This document shows, one piece after another, positions 16,346 through 25,110 of a stretch of 64,000 nt of DNA; positions within the stretch are counted from its first letter, which is position 1; each line of letters opens with the position of its first letter. Position numbers and translations under genes: made by a program. Where the stretch lies: assembly GCA_964620445.1 (NCBI GenBank), contig CAZUHB010000005.1, positions 1 to 64,000 on the forward strand. The letters run 5' to 3'. The notes beneath the pieces are model-generated. The model ran no database searches and had not been told where the DNA came from. It saw only the letters and a program-made list of their open reading frames with translations. The stretch is from CAZUHB01 sp964620445 (lineage in GTDB: Bacteria > Planctomycetota > B15-G4 > CAYZWU01).

Positions 16346-17310
16346 TGCGATCAGCGCCTGATCCTGCCCGCGCCATGCCTGCCGATCGAACCGTCCCGGC
16401 GGGCTGGGCGGACGTTGTGGGCACGGCGTACCGCGTCGAACCCGCCACCGCTCTCAGGCCTGTTGACACGGCCACGCTCTTCTACCTTCTCCTCTCCGGA
16501 TGTCTGGCTGCGATTTTCCTTTACCCCTCGCCGGCCGGCGGAGTGCTCGCCCTTTGTCATGGCGCGGCGGCGATGGCCATACCCTTCGTACTGCGGTTCG
16601 TCCAGAGGAACGGGAGCCGCTGGATGAGATTTCTCCGGGACTGGTACCCCACGCTCATTTTTTTCGTCCTCTACGAGGAAACAGCCATGATCAACAAGGG
16701 GAGTTTCGTTCCCTCCCTCGATCCCTGGCTCTCGCGGATGGACGATCTGATCTTCGGCGCACAGCTCTCCGAGGCATTGCCCGAACTTCTGTCACCGGTC
16801 TGGTTCCAGGAGTGGATGGCGGCTTCCTACTTCTCCTACTACCTCATCATACCGGGCGCGGGCCTCTATCTCTGGTTTCGAAACCGGGAGCGATTCACCG
16901 GCTACATCTTCACCCTGGCGGCCTGTTTCTACTTTTGCTACCTCCTCTTCATTCTGCTTCCCGCCGGGGGGCCGCAGCAGTATCTGGCCGACGGCCGCAT
17001 CCACTGGGATGGAGTCCTTTTCGGCCCGTTGCTCACCGGGATGCTCGGCACCCTCGAGGTGGATACGGGGGCTTTCCCAAGCTCCCACGTGGCGATCGCC
17101 CTGATCACGGTCGTCTTCGTCTGGAGAGAAAAGGGCTACGCCGGGTGGATCTTTTCCATCCTCTTCGCCGGGCTCTTCCTGGCCACGGTCTACGGCGGCC
17201 CCCACTACGCCCTCGATCTTCCGGCCGGACTCCTCGTGGGATCCCTGTTTCTGGTGCTGTCCGAGCGTCTCTACAAAGCCCTCGACCGCACCACGGAGAA
17301 CGGCGCATGA
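16345..17310 (+). CDS. PAP2-superfamily integral membrane phosphatase or phosphotransferase
   Basis: A 321-residue membrane protein with about six to seven TM segments. The C-terminal half carries the PAP2 histidine motifs: GAFPSSHVAIALI and GGPHYALDLPAG. PAP2 proteins remove phosphate from lipid phosphates, and some (AUR1-like) move head groups onto ceramide. Overlap with the preceding gene (TGATG) places it firmly in the ceramide-type operon, so a ceramide head-group or lipid-phosphate role is an attractive but unproven inference. The N-terminal 40 residues are hydrophilic. Confidence 0.78.
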   Translation: MRSAPDPARAMPADRTVPAGWADVVGTAYRVEPATALRPVDTATLFYLLLSGCLAAIFLYPSPAGGVLALCHGAAAMAIPFVLRFVQRNGSRWMRFLRDWYPTLIFFVLYEETAMINKGSFVPSLDPWLSRMDDLIFGAQLSEALPELLSPVWFQEWMAASYFSYYLIIPGAGLYLWFRNRERFTGYIFTLAACFYFCYLLFILLPAGGPQQYLADGRIHWDGVLFGPLLTGMLGTLEVDTGAFPSSHVAIALITVVFVWREKGYAGWIFSILFAGLFLATVYGGPHYALDLPAGLLVGSLFLVLSERLYKALDRTTENGA

Positions 17311-17942
17311 AACGTAAAAAGGAGATCGACCTCGAAACCGCCCGGCTGGACATGGTCAGGTATCAGATCGCGCGCCGCGGCATCGTCGACAAAAGACTGC
17401 TCGCCGCCCTGGGCCGGGTTCCCCGGCACGCGTACGTCCCTCCGGCGGAGCAGGAGCGCGCATACCAGGACGGCCCCCTCTCGATCGGGTCCGGGCAGAC
17501 CATCTCGCAGCCCTACATCGTGGCGTACATGACGAACGAGCTGGCGCTGAACGGCACGGAGCGGATCCTGGAAATCGGGACCGGATCGGGTTACCAGACG
17601 GCGATACTGGCCGAACTCGCCGCCGAGGTCTTCACCGTCGAGGTGATCGACGAACTGGGGCGCACGGCGCGCGACCGGCTCGAGAGGGCCGGGTACGGGA
17701 ACATTTCCTTTCAGATCGGCGACGGCCGTCTCGGCTGGCCGGAGGAGGCTCCCTTCGACGGCATCATCGTCACGGCCGGGGCCGAGAGGAGACCGGTCGA
17801 ACTGCCGTTCCAGCTGAGGGACGGCGCTTCGATGATCATCCCCGTGGGCGGGGGCATTCAGAACCTCGAGCGCGTCACCCGGCGCGGCGAGACGTTCAAG
17901 ACGAAAACGCTCATTTCGGTACGGTTCGTGCCGCTCGTCTGA
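17307..17942 (+). CDS. pcm: Protein-L-isoaspartate O-methyltransferase
   Basis: SAM-dependent repair enzyme that methylates isoaspartyl residues. The 211-residue length is normal. Motifs are GSGQTISQPYIVAYM near residue 60 and the SAM site EIGTGSGYQTAIL. The ATG overlaps the PAP2 stop (ATGA). It ends the operon; a convergent giant gene follows 50 bp later across a spacer with GC-rich palindromes (CCTGCCGGCAGG) but no clear T-tract terminator. Its presence in a lipid operon looks like chance co-transcription. Confidence 0.93.
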   Translation: MKRKKEIDLETARLDMVRYQIARRGIVDKRLLAALGRVPRHAYVPPAEQERAYQDGPLSIGSGQTISQPYIVAYMTNELALNGTERILEIGTGSGYQTAILAELAAEVFTVEVIDELGRTARDRLERAGYGNISFQIGDGRLGWPEEAPFDGIIVTAGAERRPVELPFQLRDGASMIIPVGGGIQNLERVTRRGETFKTKTLISVRFVPLV

Positions 17943-17992
17943 ACCTGCCGGCAGGCGGCCGGCCGGCGTCGGAGGAGAGAAGGGACGACCTG

Positions 17993-20900
17993 CTAGAGGT
18001 TGTCGAGAAGGTATGTGGTCCGGTCCTCGAAGGGTGTTCCCGCGGCAATGTCCATCGTCTCCGCGCAGAGCCGGCGCGCCTCGGTCAGCCGCTGTCCGGC
18101 CGCATACTCTTCGATCGTCTCGACGGTGGCGCGCATCTGCCTGAGAAATCTCAACTCCCGGGCCATTTCGGCCCCGTTCTGGCCGCTCCTTCCAGCGAGC
18201 CAGTCGAGGATCAGCTGGTACTCGAGGGCGCGAACACCCGCCCTGTCGTCCGCAACGACCCCCTCGAGCCGTTCGCGGACGCGGCCGAGGAGCTTCTTGA
18301 AGCGATCCGGTTCATCGTCGTCGATCGCCTCGAAGGCGGAACCGATCCTGTGCTCGATCCAGAGGCAATCCTTGTAGCCCTTTTCCTTCTCCATGAGGGT
18401 TATCAGCCGCCCCGCATCGTTCGATTCGGCGCAGGCGGTGAACTCGGAACGCACGATATCGAGAATGTGGTGGGCGCCGAGAAGATTTCCGGCCGCCTCT
18501 CTTTTTTCGGCGAGGCCGAGCAGGCACGACGCCGCGTTGCGGATCCTCTCCAGCTCCTTCTGGGCGAAGCGCACGTCGGGGTGGGATGGATCCATCTCCA
18601 TGAAAGGCTTGTAGATCTCGAACGCCTCGCCGTACCCACCGGCCGCAATCGCTTGCTCCGCGCGCGGGAACTCCTTGCGGTAGACGGCGATCTCCGCGAG
18701 CCGCCGCTTCTTGATCAGTTCCTCCAGAGGCTGATCGAGGTAGGAACCGTGTGTCTGGCTCCACTCCGGATTGCCTTCCCACACCACCTTGCCAGTCATG
18801 TCGATGAGCTTGATATGGGGAAGGCCGACATCGGGTATGGCGTAGTCGTTGATCGTCTTGTGGCGGAAATCGATCGCTACCGGATAGGGCATGCCCTGCT
18901 CCTTGGCGTAGTTCACGAAATCAGCCGGTTTGTCATTGGAAACGATGAGCAGTTCCACGTCGAGATCGGCCGTGGTTTCGGCGATCTTCTCGAAGAGGGG
19001 CAGCGTGGGCAGCACCCGCTCCTGATAGGTCGTCCAGAAGGCGAGGATCACCACCTTGCCGACCAGATCGTCGAGGGTGACCTCCTCCCGGTTGTGCCAC
19101 ATGAGAACGGTCAGCGGCGGCGGGAACTCGCCGCGATAGTAGACCTCTCCCGGCTGCGCCCGTTCGATGCTGCTCACGTCGACGAAGTCGGAGGTGAACC
19201 GCCGCTTCACACGGCGATAGGGAAGGCGCCAGTTCCGTTCGAGGTAGCGGATGTTGCGGTACTCGGCGCGGCCCCGTCCGACGAGGATGCCCACCTCTCC
19301 CCGCAGATCGGCCGGATTCTCGAATTCGAGTTCTTCAAGGAGTTCGCCGTTGATGGCGACCTTGAGAACGTTCCCCCTGACATCGACGCGCAGGCCGGTC
19401 CAGTCCTCGGGCGCTATGTGGACCGGCAGGTGGCGCCGGATGAACCAGCCCCCGTCGAAATTGGAGATATCGAGATTTCCGTCATGCTTGAGCAGGATCG
19501 CCTGGAACTTGTCCTTCGAGCGCGCGCCGAAACAGATCCCGTAGAGGTCGCACCCCTCGGGGGCGCTCACCTCGGCCTCGAGGGAGAAGTCGCCCGGTAC
19601 CTGCTTGTCGATAAAGAAGATCTTGTAGGGGATCGTCTTTTCCTTCTTCTCGTTCCCCGTTGTCGCCACGCTGCGCGGGGCGGCCACGTCGGCGTCGGTC
19701 ACCGTCCCCACCAGTTTTTCATCTTCCACCGTGAACTGGTTCGTGATCTCCTCGCCGTGCCATCCGATAAGATTGACCTCGTTGAAAACGACCTGCCACT
19801 GTTCGAGCGACTTGCCGCTCTCCTCCTCCACGTCGAGATAGAAATCGCGCGCCGCGATGGAGGGATTGTCGGCGACGGCCAGCTCGCGCGCTGTTTCGAG
19901 CGCCTTGAGATAGAGACCGCTGTCGCGGTATCCCCGGGCCACGCTCAAGAGATCGGCCTCGAACTGCGCCCTGATCTTGTTGAACCGATTGGCCAGCGGA
20001 TCGAGCTCCTCGATCCGCTTGGCGGCTTCCTGAAGCCGCGGGTCCGCGCCGATTCCGTGGAACTCGGAATTGCGAAGGAAATCTCTCAACGTGCCCACGG
20101 CGCGGTCGTCCTCGCCGAGCTCCTCGAGAACACCTGCCAGCTTCCAGAGGATCTCCGGATCGTTTTCGATCTTCTTCAGCGCCTTCTCGTAGAAGAGCTT
20201 GGCCTTTTCGAGATCGCCGCTCTCGACGAGCTCATCGGCGCGCTTCTCGTACTGGCGGCCCACCTCGGCCCGGCCCATGTACTCCTCGTAAATCCTGAGG
20301 ATGAACGCGTTGAAGACCTTCTCGAAATCATCGAAGGTCTCGATGCCCTCGACCTTGGGACGCTCGATGAGAAACTTCACGAAGCGCTCCAGATGATCCA
20401 CGCCGCCCACGTACATGGCGCGGTAGTCGTTGAGCGCCTTGCGGAAGACATACTTGCCCTCGTCGTTTTCGTAGTTGTAGAGAAAATAGACCACTCCCCA
20501 TCCATAGGGATAGTAGATCCTATAGTCGTCGACCTTGCAGGCGATGATGTTCGCCAGGTTCGGGGGCTTGGGGCTCTTGAGATAATCGACGAGCGGTCTC
20601 AGTCTGTGGGAAGCCACGAGATTCCATACGACCCGGTTGTTCGACTTGAGCTCGATCCCCTCGAAGAAGGAAGCGAGTCCCTCGTTGAGCCAGGGCGGAA
20701 CACCCGAACCGGGGGCGATGTTGACGAAGTGGTGGCTCACCTCGTGGGCGATCGTCTGGATCAGTCCCTGGAGGGTGCGGGACGGTTCCTGCGCGGACCG
20801 GGGATCGTCGGCGGCCTGCTCGCCGCGCGGATCATAGGTCACCACCTCGCTGCCATTGTAGTAGCCGCCCGCCCACTCCACGTGCGGCCTGCCGATCTCC

Positions 20901-21763
20901 ATGAACTCGGCCCGATCCTTGAAGATCTTGACCTGGATGTGGGGCGTATCGCCGCCCTGTGTCTTGTACTGGTAGAAGGTGCGGAAGAAGCCGTCGAGCT
21001 GTTCGAGGGCGAGGGCGGTGACCTTGAGCAGAGTGTAGCCCCCGTCGGTGATGACCGTGTAGTTGTCGAGCTTCTCCTTCCACGCCGTGTCCCACGTGGA
21101 GTGACGGGCGTTCAGCTTCTCGATCTGCTCGCTCGTCATACCGTCGTAGATATCCTCCTCGCCGAAGAGCCGGTCGGCGGCCAGCTCGTTCCCCCCCTCC
21201 GTCTCGATCCGGCGGAAGGCGGTGCGCGCCTCCCCGCTGTCCGGCTGGAGATGGATCACCTCCTCGAAGATCATCTTGGCCTCGTGGAAGCGGCCCTTCT
21301 TGAGGTGTTCCATTCCGAGCTGGATCAGACGGCGCAGGTGGGCGCGCTTGTAGCTGTCCACCTTTCCGAAATAGGGATCCTTTTCGCCGAGTGTTTTCTC
21401 GAAGGCACGCTGCGTCTTTCGCACCTCGACGGGAAGGTCCTTGACCTTCGACGCCCGGGTCAGATAGCGGCCGAGATAATAGACTTCCTCGTCGCTATCC
21501 CCACTCGAGGCGGCGACCTCGGCGAGCCCGGCCAGGGCGCGCAGATTCCGCGGATCACGTTCGAGCACGCTCTTGAATGCGTCGCGCGCCTCGGCGAAGC
21601 GGCCCGACGCCTGATGTTCGAGCCCCGCTTTCAATCGGCGCTCGACGTTGGACCGTTCCTGGGAGCCCGCATCGGCGACCGCCGCAACAACGAGGAGTGC
21701 GAGCAAAAGACTCAACAGGCGGGCGTTCTTCGATCGGGATTGTTCTGCCAAGATATTCCTCAT
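17993..21763 (-). CDS. Giant exported TPR-metalloprotease-thioredoxin-fold fusion protein
   Basis: A 1256-residue protein with a signal peptide (residues about 1-32, ending in AVADAG). Parts in order: TPR-like repeats (about 35-190); a gluzincin-type protease domain like DUF1570/peptidase MA with His340-Glu341-x-x-His344 and the third ligand Glu361 in LNEGLASFF; more TPR repeats (about 500-680); a concanavalin/LamG-like domain (about 700-850); a thioredoxin/AhpC-like domain (about 880-1000); and a helical tail. In the thioredoxin fold the usual CxxC is replaced in LAFWTTYQERVLP, so it cannot do dithiol chemistry. It probably acts outside the cytoplasm. The carboxypeptidase-regulatory-like gene upstream is on the same strand 62 bp away. 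Confidence 0.85.
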   Translation of the reverse strand: MRNILAEQSRSKNARLLSLLLALLVVAAVADAGSQERSNVERRLKAGLEHQASGRFAEARDAFKSVLERDPRNLRALAGLAEVAASSGDSDEEVYYLGRYLTRASKVKDLPVEVRKTQRAFEKTLGEKDPYFGKVDSYKRAHLRRLIQLGMEHLKKGRFHEAKMIFEEVIHLQPDSGEARTAFRRIETEGGNELAADRLFGEEDIYDGMTSEQIEKLNARHSTWDTAWKEKLDNYTVITDGGYTLLKVTALALEQLDGFFRTFYQYKTQGGDTPHIQVKIFKDRAEFMEIGRPHVEWAGGYYNGSEVVTYDPRGEQAADDPRSAQEPSRTLQGLIQTIAHEVSHHFVNIAPGSGVPPWLNEGLASFFEGIELKSNNRVVWNLVASHRLRPLVDYLKSPKPPNLANIIACKVDDYRIYYPYGWGVVYFLYNYENDEGKYVFRKALNDYRAMYVGGVDHLERFVKFLIERPKVEGIETFDDFEKVFNAFILRIYEEYMGRAEVGRQYEKRADELVESGDLEKAKLFYEKALKKIENDPEILWKLAGVLEELGEDDRAVGTLRDFLRNSEFHGIGADPRLQEAAKRIEELDPLANRFNKIRAQFEADLLSVARGYRDSGLYLKALETARELAVADNPSIAARDFYLDVEEESGKSLEQWQVVFNEVNLIGWHGEEITNQFTVEDEKLVGTVTDADVAAPRSVATTGNEKKEKTIPYKIFFIDKQVPGDFSLEAEVSAPEGCDLYGICFGARSKDKFQAILLKHDGNLDISNFDGGWFIRRHLPVHIAPEDWTGLRVDVRGNVLKVAINGELLEELEFENPADLRGEVGILVGRGRAEYRNIRYLERNWRLPYRRVKRRFTSDFVDVSSIERAQPGEVYYRGEFPPPLTVLMWHNREEVTLDDLVGKVVILAFWTTYQERVLPTLPLFEKIAETTADLDVELLIVSNDKPADFVNYAKEQGMPYPVAIDFRHKTINDYAIPDVGLPHIKLIDMTGKVVWEGNPEWSQTHGSYLDQPLEELIKKRRLAEIAVYRKEFPRAEQAIAAGGYGEAFEIYKPFMEMDPSHPDVRFAQKELERIRNAASCLLGLAEKREAAGNLLGAHHILDIVRSEFTACAESNDAGRLITLMEKEKGYKDCLWIEHRIGSAFEAIDDDEPDRFKKLLGRVRERLEGVVADDRAGVRALEYQLILDWLAGRSGQNGAEMARELRFLRQMRATVETIEEYAAGQRLTEARRLCAETMDIAAGTPFEDRTTYLLDNL

Positions 21764-21825
21764 CTGCCGAAATTATTCTTAGAGCCCGGGGTGCGCGGGC
21801 CGGGAAGGTTCTGCTCTGTCAATTC

Positions 21826-24816
21826 TCATTTTTCGCTGACCTGCAGCTCGATCTCTTTCTTGAATTCTCTTCCATCTTTCACTGTTAGCGCCTGCGACCA
21901 GGATTTGTAACCTTTCGCCTTGATTTTCAGCGCGTATTTGCCGGAGAGGAGATTGGGGAAGGACGCGATGCCGAGATTACCGGTGACCTTGCGCATCGAG
22001 AGGCGGCCCGGACCGCCCTTGATCTCGACCTCGGCCCTGCACGAAATACCGCCCTGGCCACGCACCCGTATCTCCACCTCGCCGAGGTCGCGAAGGGTGA
22101 TGTTCTTCGATGCGTTGGCACCCTGCGCCAGCTTGACCCTCACCGGATCGACGACCGGTTTTTGCGCATCGCCCACGAGAATCTCGTAGACGCCTTCATC
22201 GACATCGGTGAAAAGAAATCGTCCCTTGCTGTCGGAGTGGCGGGACAGGGTGCGGACTCGGGATTTTTTCCTACCCTTGCGCTCCCGCTCCTTGACCCAC
22301 TTTCTCAGGTAGACCGGAACGCGTTCCACGATCGAGCCGTCGCTTGCCAGGATCCTGCCCTGGACCGATCCGCCCCTGTCGAGGCTGAACGCCAGGGAGG
22401 TCACGCCGTAGCCCGGAAGCATCACGAAACGGCGCGGTGCGCTCGCGCGGTATCCGCGGGCGGTGGCGCGCATGATGATCTCCCCCGGCTCCATTCCGTC
22501 GATGTGGAACGTGCCGTCAGCGGAACCAAAGTTCCGCGAAGAGCCCCTGAAGCCGCGGGCCTTGACGATCTCGTCGGTCGACCTATAGTCGTTCTTCACG
22601 TAAAACCACTCGACGCGAAACCGCTGCACCGGCGCTGATGTGGCGTAGTCGATCACCTGCCCCATGAGCGCGACCCGGGGCGAGAGCACCGCCGAAACCG
22701 GACCGTCCGACGGGGAGAGATTGGACAGCACCTCGCTGTCGTAACCATAACGCTTGAAGCTGACGATGAGACAGTCGTCGGGCCTGAGTCCCGTGAGACA
22801 AAAAGCGCCCGATTCGTCGGTCCGCGCATTGCCCCTGAAGCGCGAGTATCCGAGCTTGCGAACGATCTCGAATTCGAGCGGGATCGGGCGATCGGCGCGG
22901 CTGTTCAGCGCCCGCTTGATCCGTTGGTCGAGTCCGTCGGTCCGCGAGCGGGCCGATCCTCTTGCAGGCCCTTTCGGATCGGGTTTCCTGTTCGCTTTTT
23001 TCTGGGAGGGTGTCCGCTCTTTCTTGCGCGTCGTCTTTTTATCGTCGCCCGCCGTTTTGGCCTTCCTGCGCGACGGCTTCATGGTGCCATCGGGCGAGGC
23101 GGAGGGTTCCTCCAGGGTGAAATCGATCGCCGTGACGAGCACGTCGTCGACCGGCGCGCCGCCAAGGTCGACCACCGTTCCTCGAAGAGTCAGGCCCTCG
23201 GCCAGATCGAGGACTCTTTCCTGTTCTTCGCCTTCCTGCAAAAAGATCTCGTCCGCGTCGCTCCTCAAGGCGCCCTTGCTGGCCGAGAGCGTGTACGTGC
23301 CGCCAGCCAGGCCGGTGAAGCCGAAACGCCCCTCGCTGTCGGTCATGGTCAGGGGAGCGGCGTCATTGTATCGCATCAGGAAGCCCTTGATTCCGTCGAG
23401 GGTCACCCGCACCCCCGGGAGAGGATTTCCGTCGGGGCCGAGAGCCTGGCCGCTGATCGCCGCCGGACGCTGCAGCCGAACCTCGAGGTCCTCCACGATG
23501 GCGCCTTCGGCGACCATGAGCCTGTCGAGCAGGCCGGGCGCGCTCTGCTTGCCGCAAGCGATCAGCGAAAAAGGAACGCCTCCCTCGATCCCGGAGACCC
23601 GAAAGAGACCTGCGCCATCGGTTTCGGTCTCGAGGGTCCGCTCCCCGTATTTGGTTCCTTTCAGCACGACCACTCTGGCGCCGGCCGCGGGACGGCCCTC
23701 CGGATCGATCACCCTGCCCGATGCGGCGCTCTCCTCCTTGAGGTAGATCTCGAAGACTTTTTCAGATTCGCCAGTGAGGTCGAGAGGCTCGGGAATTCCC
23801 ACGGTGTAGCCCTCCGCCTCCGCCTCGAGCCGATAACCTCGGCGGGAGACCGATTCGAAGAGGAACCGGCCTTTTTTGTCGGTGCCGGTTTCGCGCGACA
23901 TCAGATCGTTTCGTCTCTCGCGATCCCATGTCCTCATGGAGTAGCGCACCGAGGCTCCGGCCAGGGGCTCGCCCGTGGAGAGAGCCAGCACGCGGCCCTC
24001 GACATCCCCGCCCGGACGGAGCTCGAGAGAGACGAAATTCTCCGAATCCTTGTAGACCCGGATCCCGTCGCGGCGCTCCAGGTCGTACTCTTCGTGGAAA
24101 CACTCGAGCGCCACCGGCCCCTCGGGCAGATCGGCGACCCGGAACCTGCCCGTGTCGTCGGTGCGTGCCTCGATCACCTGAAAGTCGCGCCGCGCCCGAA
24201 CGAGCACACCGTCCACGGGACGGCCCGTCTCCTCGTCGACCACCTCGCCGTCGAGAATGGCGCCTCTTGCGAGTGTGATCGTGAGATCATCGCCCGGCAA
24301 CACGAGGCTCACGGCAAAAGCCGCGTAGCTCTCCTTGCTCACGTTCAGCCGGAAAGCGCCCTCGGCGGGCAGGGGAATCGAGAAAGTGCCGTCCCCGTTG
24401 CTTTCGGCGCTGCGCTGGTAGCGGCCTCCGGGCAGGATCGATCGCAGCACTCCCGGCAGGGTCGACTCGATGCGAACCAGCGCGCCCGAAAGAGCCTCGC
24501 CCGATTCATCCTCGACAGATCCTCTCACGAAAGAGGTGAGGAAGGAGGGATCGATCGACTCGGTGCGGCCCGATTCCCCTGCGATCGTGATTTGACCCGG
24601 CTCGGTCGGCTCGGAATCCTCGCCATGAAGGGACTCCGGGCGATCCCGGCCGGATAGTGCGGTCAACCTGGATGGTGCGAGATCGTTGTCGTCCGGAAGG
24701 CGGGAATCGTCGAAAAGCGCGGTCCAGTCGTTCAAAACGAACACCGCAACCAGGACCGCACCGAGGCCGAAGAGGAAAATGAGTGCCGTTGCGATCTTGG
24801 TTCGAGATGTATCCAT
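21826..24816 (-). CDS. Membrane-anchored giant protein with carboxypeptidase-regulatory-like repeats, copy A
   Basis: About 996 residues. One N-terminal TM helix (IATALIFLFGLGAVLVAVFV) anchors a long extracytoplasmic region made of roughly eight to nine beta-sandwich repeats of the CarboxypepD_reg/Cna-B type. They are recognised by recurring signatures such as GRVIDPEGRPAAGARVVV, TDDTGRFRVADLP and DSEGRFGFTGLAGGTYTL. A Lys/Arg/Ser-rich linker lies near the centre. No catalytic motif is seen; adhesion or structural scaffolding is likely. A start at 24831 (MIAGLM) is also open; the ATG at 24816 has a closer AGG. A divergent related gene begins at 25111. Confidence 0.8.
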   Translation of the reverse strand: MDTSRTKIATALIFLFGLGAVLVAVFVLNDWTALFDDSRLPDDNDLAPSRLTALSGRDRPESLHGEDSEPTEPGQITIAGESGRTESIDPSFLTSFVRGSVEDESGEALSGALVRIESTLPGVLRSILPGGRYQRSAESNGDGTFSIPLPAEGAFRLNVSKESYAAFAVSLVLPGDDLTITLARGAILDGEVVDEETGRPVDGVLVRARRDFQVIEARTDDTGRFRVADLPEGPVALECFHEEYDLERRDGIRVYKDSENFVSLELRPGGDVEGRVLALSTGEPLAGASVRYSMRTWDRERRNDLMSRETGTDKKGRFLFESVSRRGYRLEAEAEGYTVGIPEPLDLTGESEKVFEIYLKEESAASGRVIDPEGRPAAGARVVVLKGTKYGERTLETETDGAGLFRVSGIEGGVPFSLIACGKQSAPGLLDRLMVAEGAIVEDLEVRLQRPAAISGQALGPDGNPLPGVRVTLDGIKGFLMRYNDAAPLTMTDSEGRFGFTGLAGGTYTLSASKGALRSDADEIFLQEGEEQERVLDLAEGLTLRGTVVDLGGAPVDDVLVTAIDFTLEEPSASPDGTMKPSRRKAKTAGDDKKTTRKKERTPSQKKANRKPDPKGPARGSARSRTDGLDQRIKRALNSRADRPIPLEFEIVRKLGYSRFRGNARTDESGAFCLTGLRPDDCLIVSFKRYGYDSEVLSNLSPSDGPVSAVLSPRVALMGQVIDYATSAPVQRFRVEWFYVKNDYRSTDEIVKARGFRGSSRNFGSADGTFHIDGMEPGEIIMRATARGYRASAPRRFVMLPGYGVTSLAFSLDRGGSVQGRILASDGSIVERVPVYLRKWVKERERKGRKKSRVRTLSRHSDSKGRFLFTDVDEGVYEILVGDAQKPVVDPVRVKLAQGANASKNITLRDLGEVEIRVRGQGGISCRAEVEIKGGPGRLSMRKVTGNLGIASFPNLLSGKYALKIKAKGYKSWSQALTVKDGREFKKEIELQVSEK

Positions 24817-24879
24817 AAGACCTGCAATCATACCAGAAAGGAAAATCAGGTTCTGTTCTTAACCGGTTGTCGGGGCGGT

Positions 24880-24946
24880 TTGTTGTGCAACAAGATCTTC
24901 TTGTGCCCAAATGGCACAACGATAATGAGCCGGCCCGGACCGGCTC
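24880..24946. promoter_or_regulatory. Cluster of dyads in the divergent intergenic region
   Basis: Within 67 bp lie TTGTTG-TG-CAACAA (24880-24893), the overlapping AAGATCTT (24892-24899), TTGTGCC-CAAAT-GGCACAA (24901-24919) and GAGCCGG-n6-CCGGCTC (24927-24946). The region separates two divergent genes for related repeat proteins, so it could hold operators for coordinate control. The last dyad could also act as a hairpin in the leader of the minus gene. Confidence 0.4.
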
Positions 24947-25038
24947 TTGTAATTGATTCTTTGTCAAGAGATTACATACGCGTTAATCATGCTGTTCGGA
25001 ACGAAATTTGTGTTTATTCCCACCATGGCGATTCGCGT

Positions 25039-25044
25039 TATAAT
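25039..25044 (+). promoter_or_regulatory. Candidate -10 box (TATAAT) before repeat protein copy B
   Basis: A perfect TATAAT lies 67 bp before the ATG at 25111, within the divergent gap. No good -35 hexamer was found at 16-18 bp, so this is a weak single-box call. Confidence 0.35.
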
Positions 25045-25110
25045 TGCGTGGGTCGAGTCTCGTGACAGGTTGGAAAATAGACATGGAGTCTTCCTGATCC
25101 CCCCGAACCG

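Noticed and set aside
18350..21910. An open frame of nearly 1190 codons on the plus strand opposite the giant protease fusion
   Set aside because: It mirrors the real gene; its product is Arg/Leu/Glu/His/Asp-rich without domains or signal, and GC-rich third positions of the true gene leave the antisense frame open.
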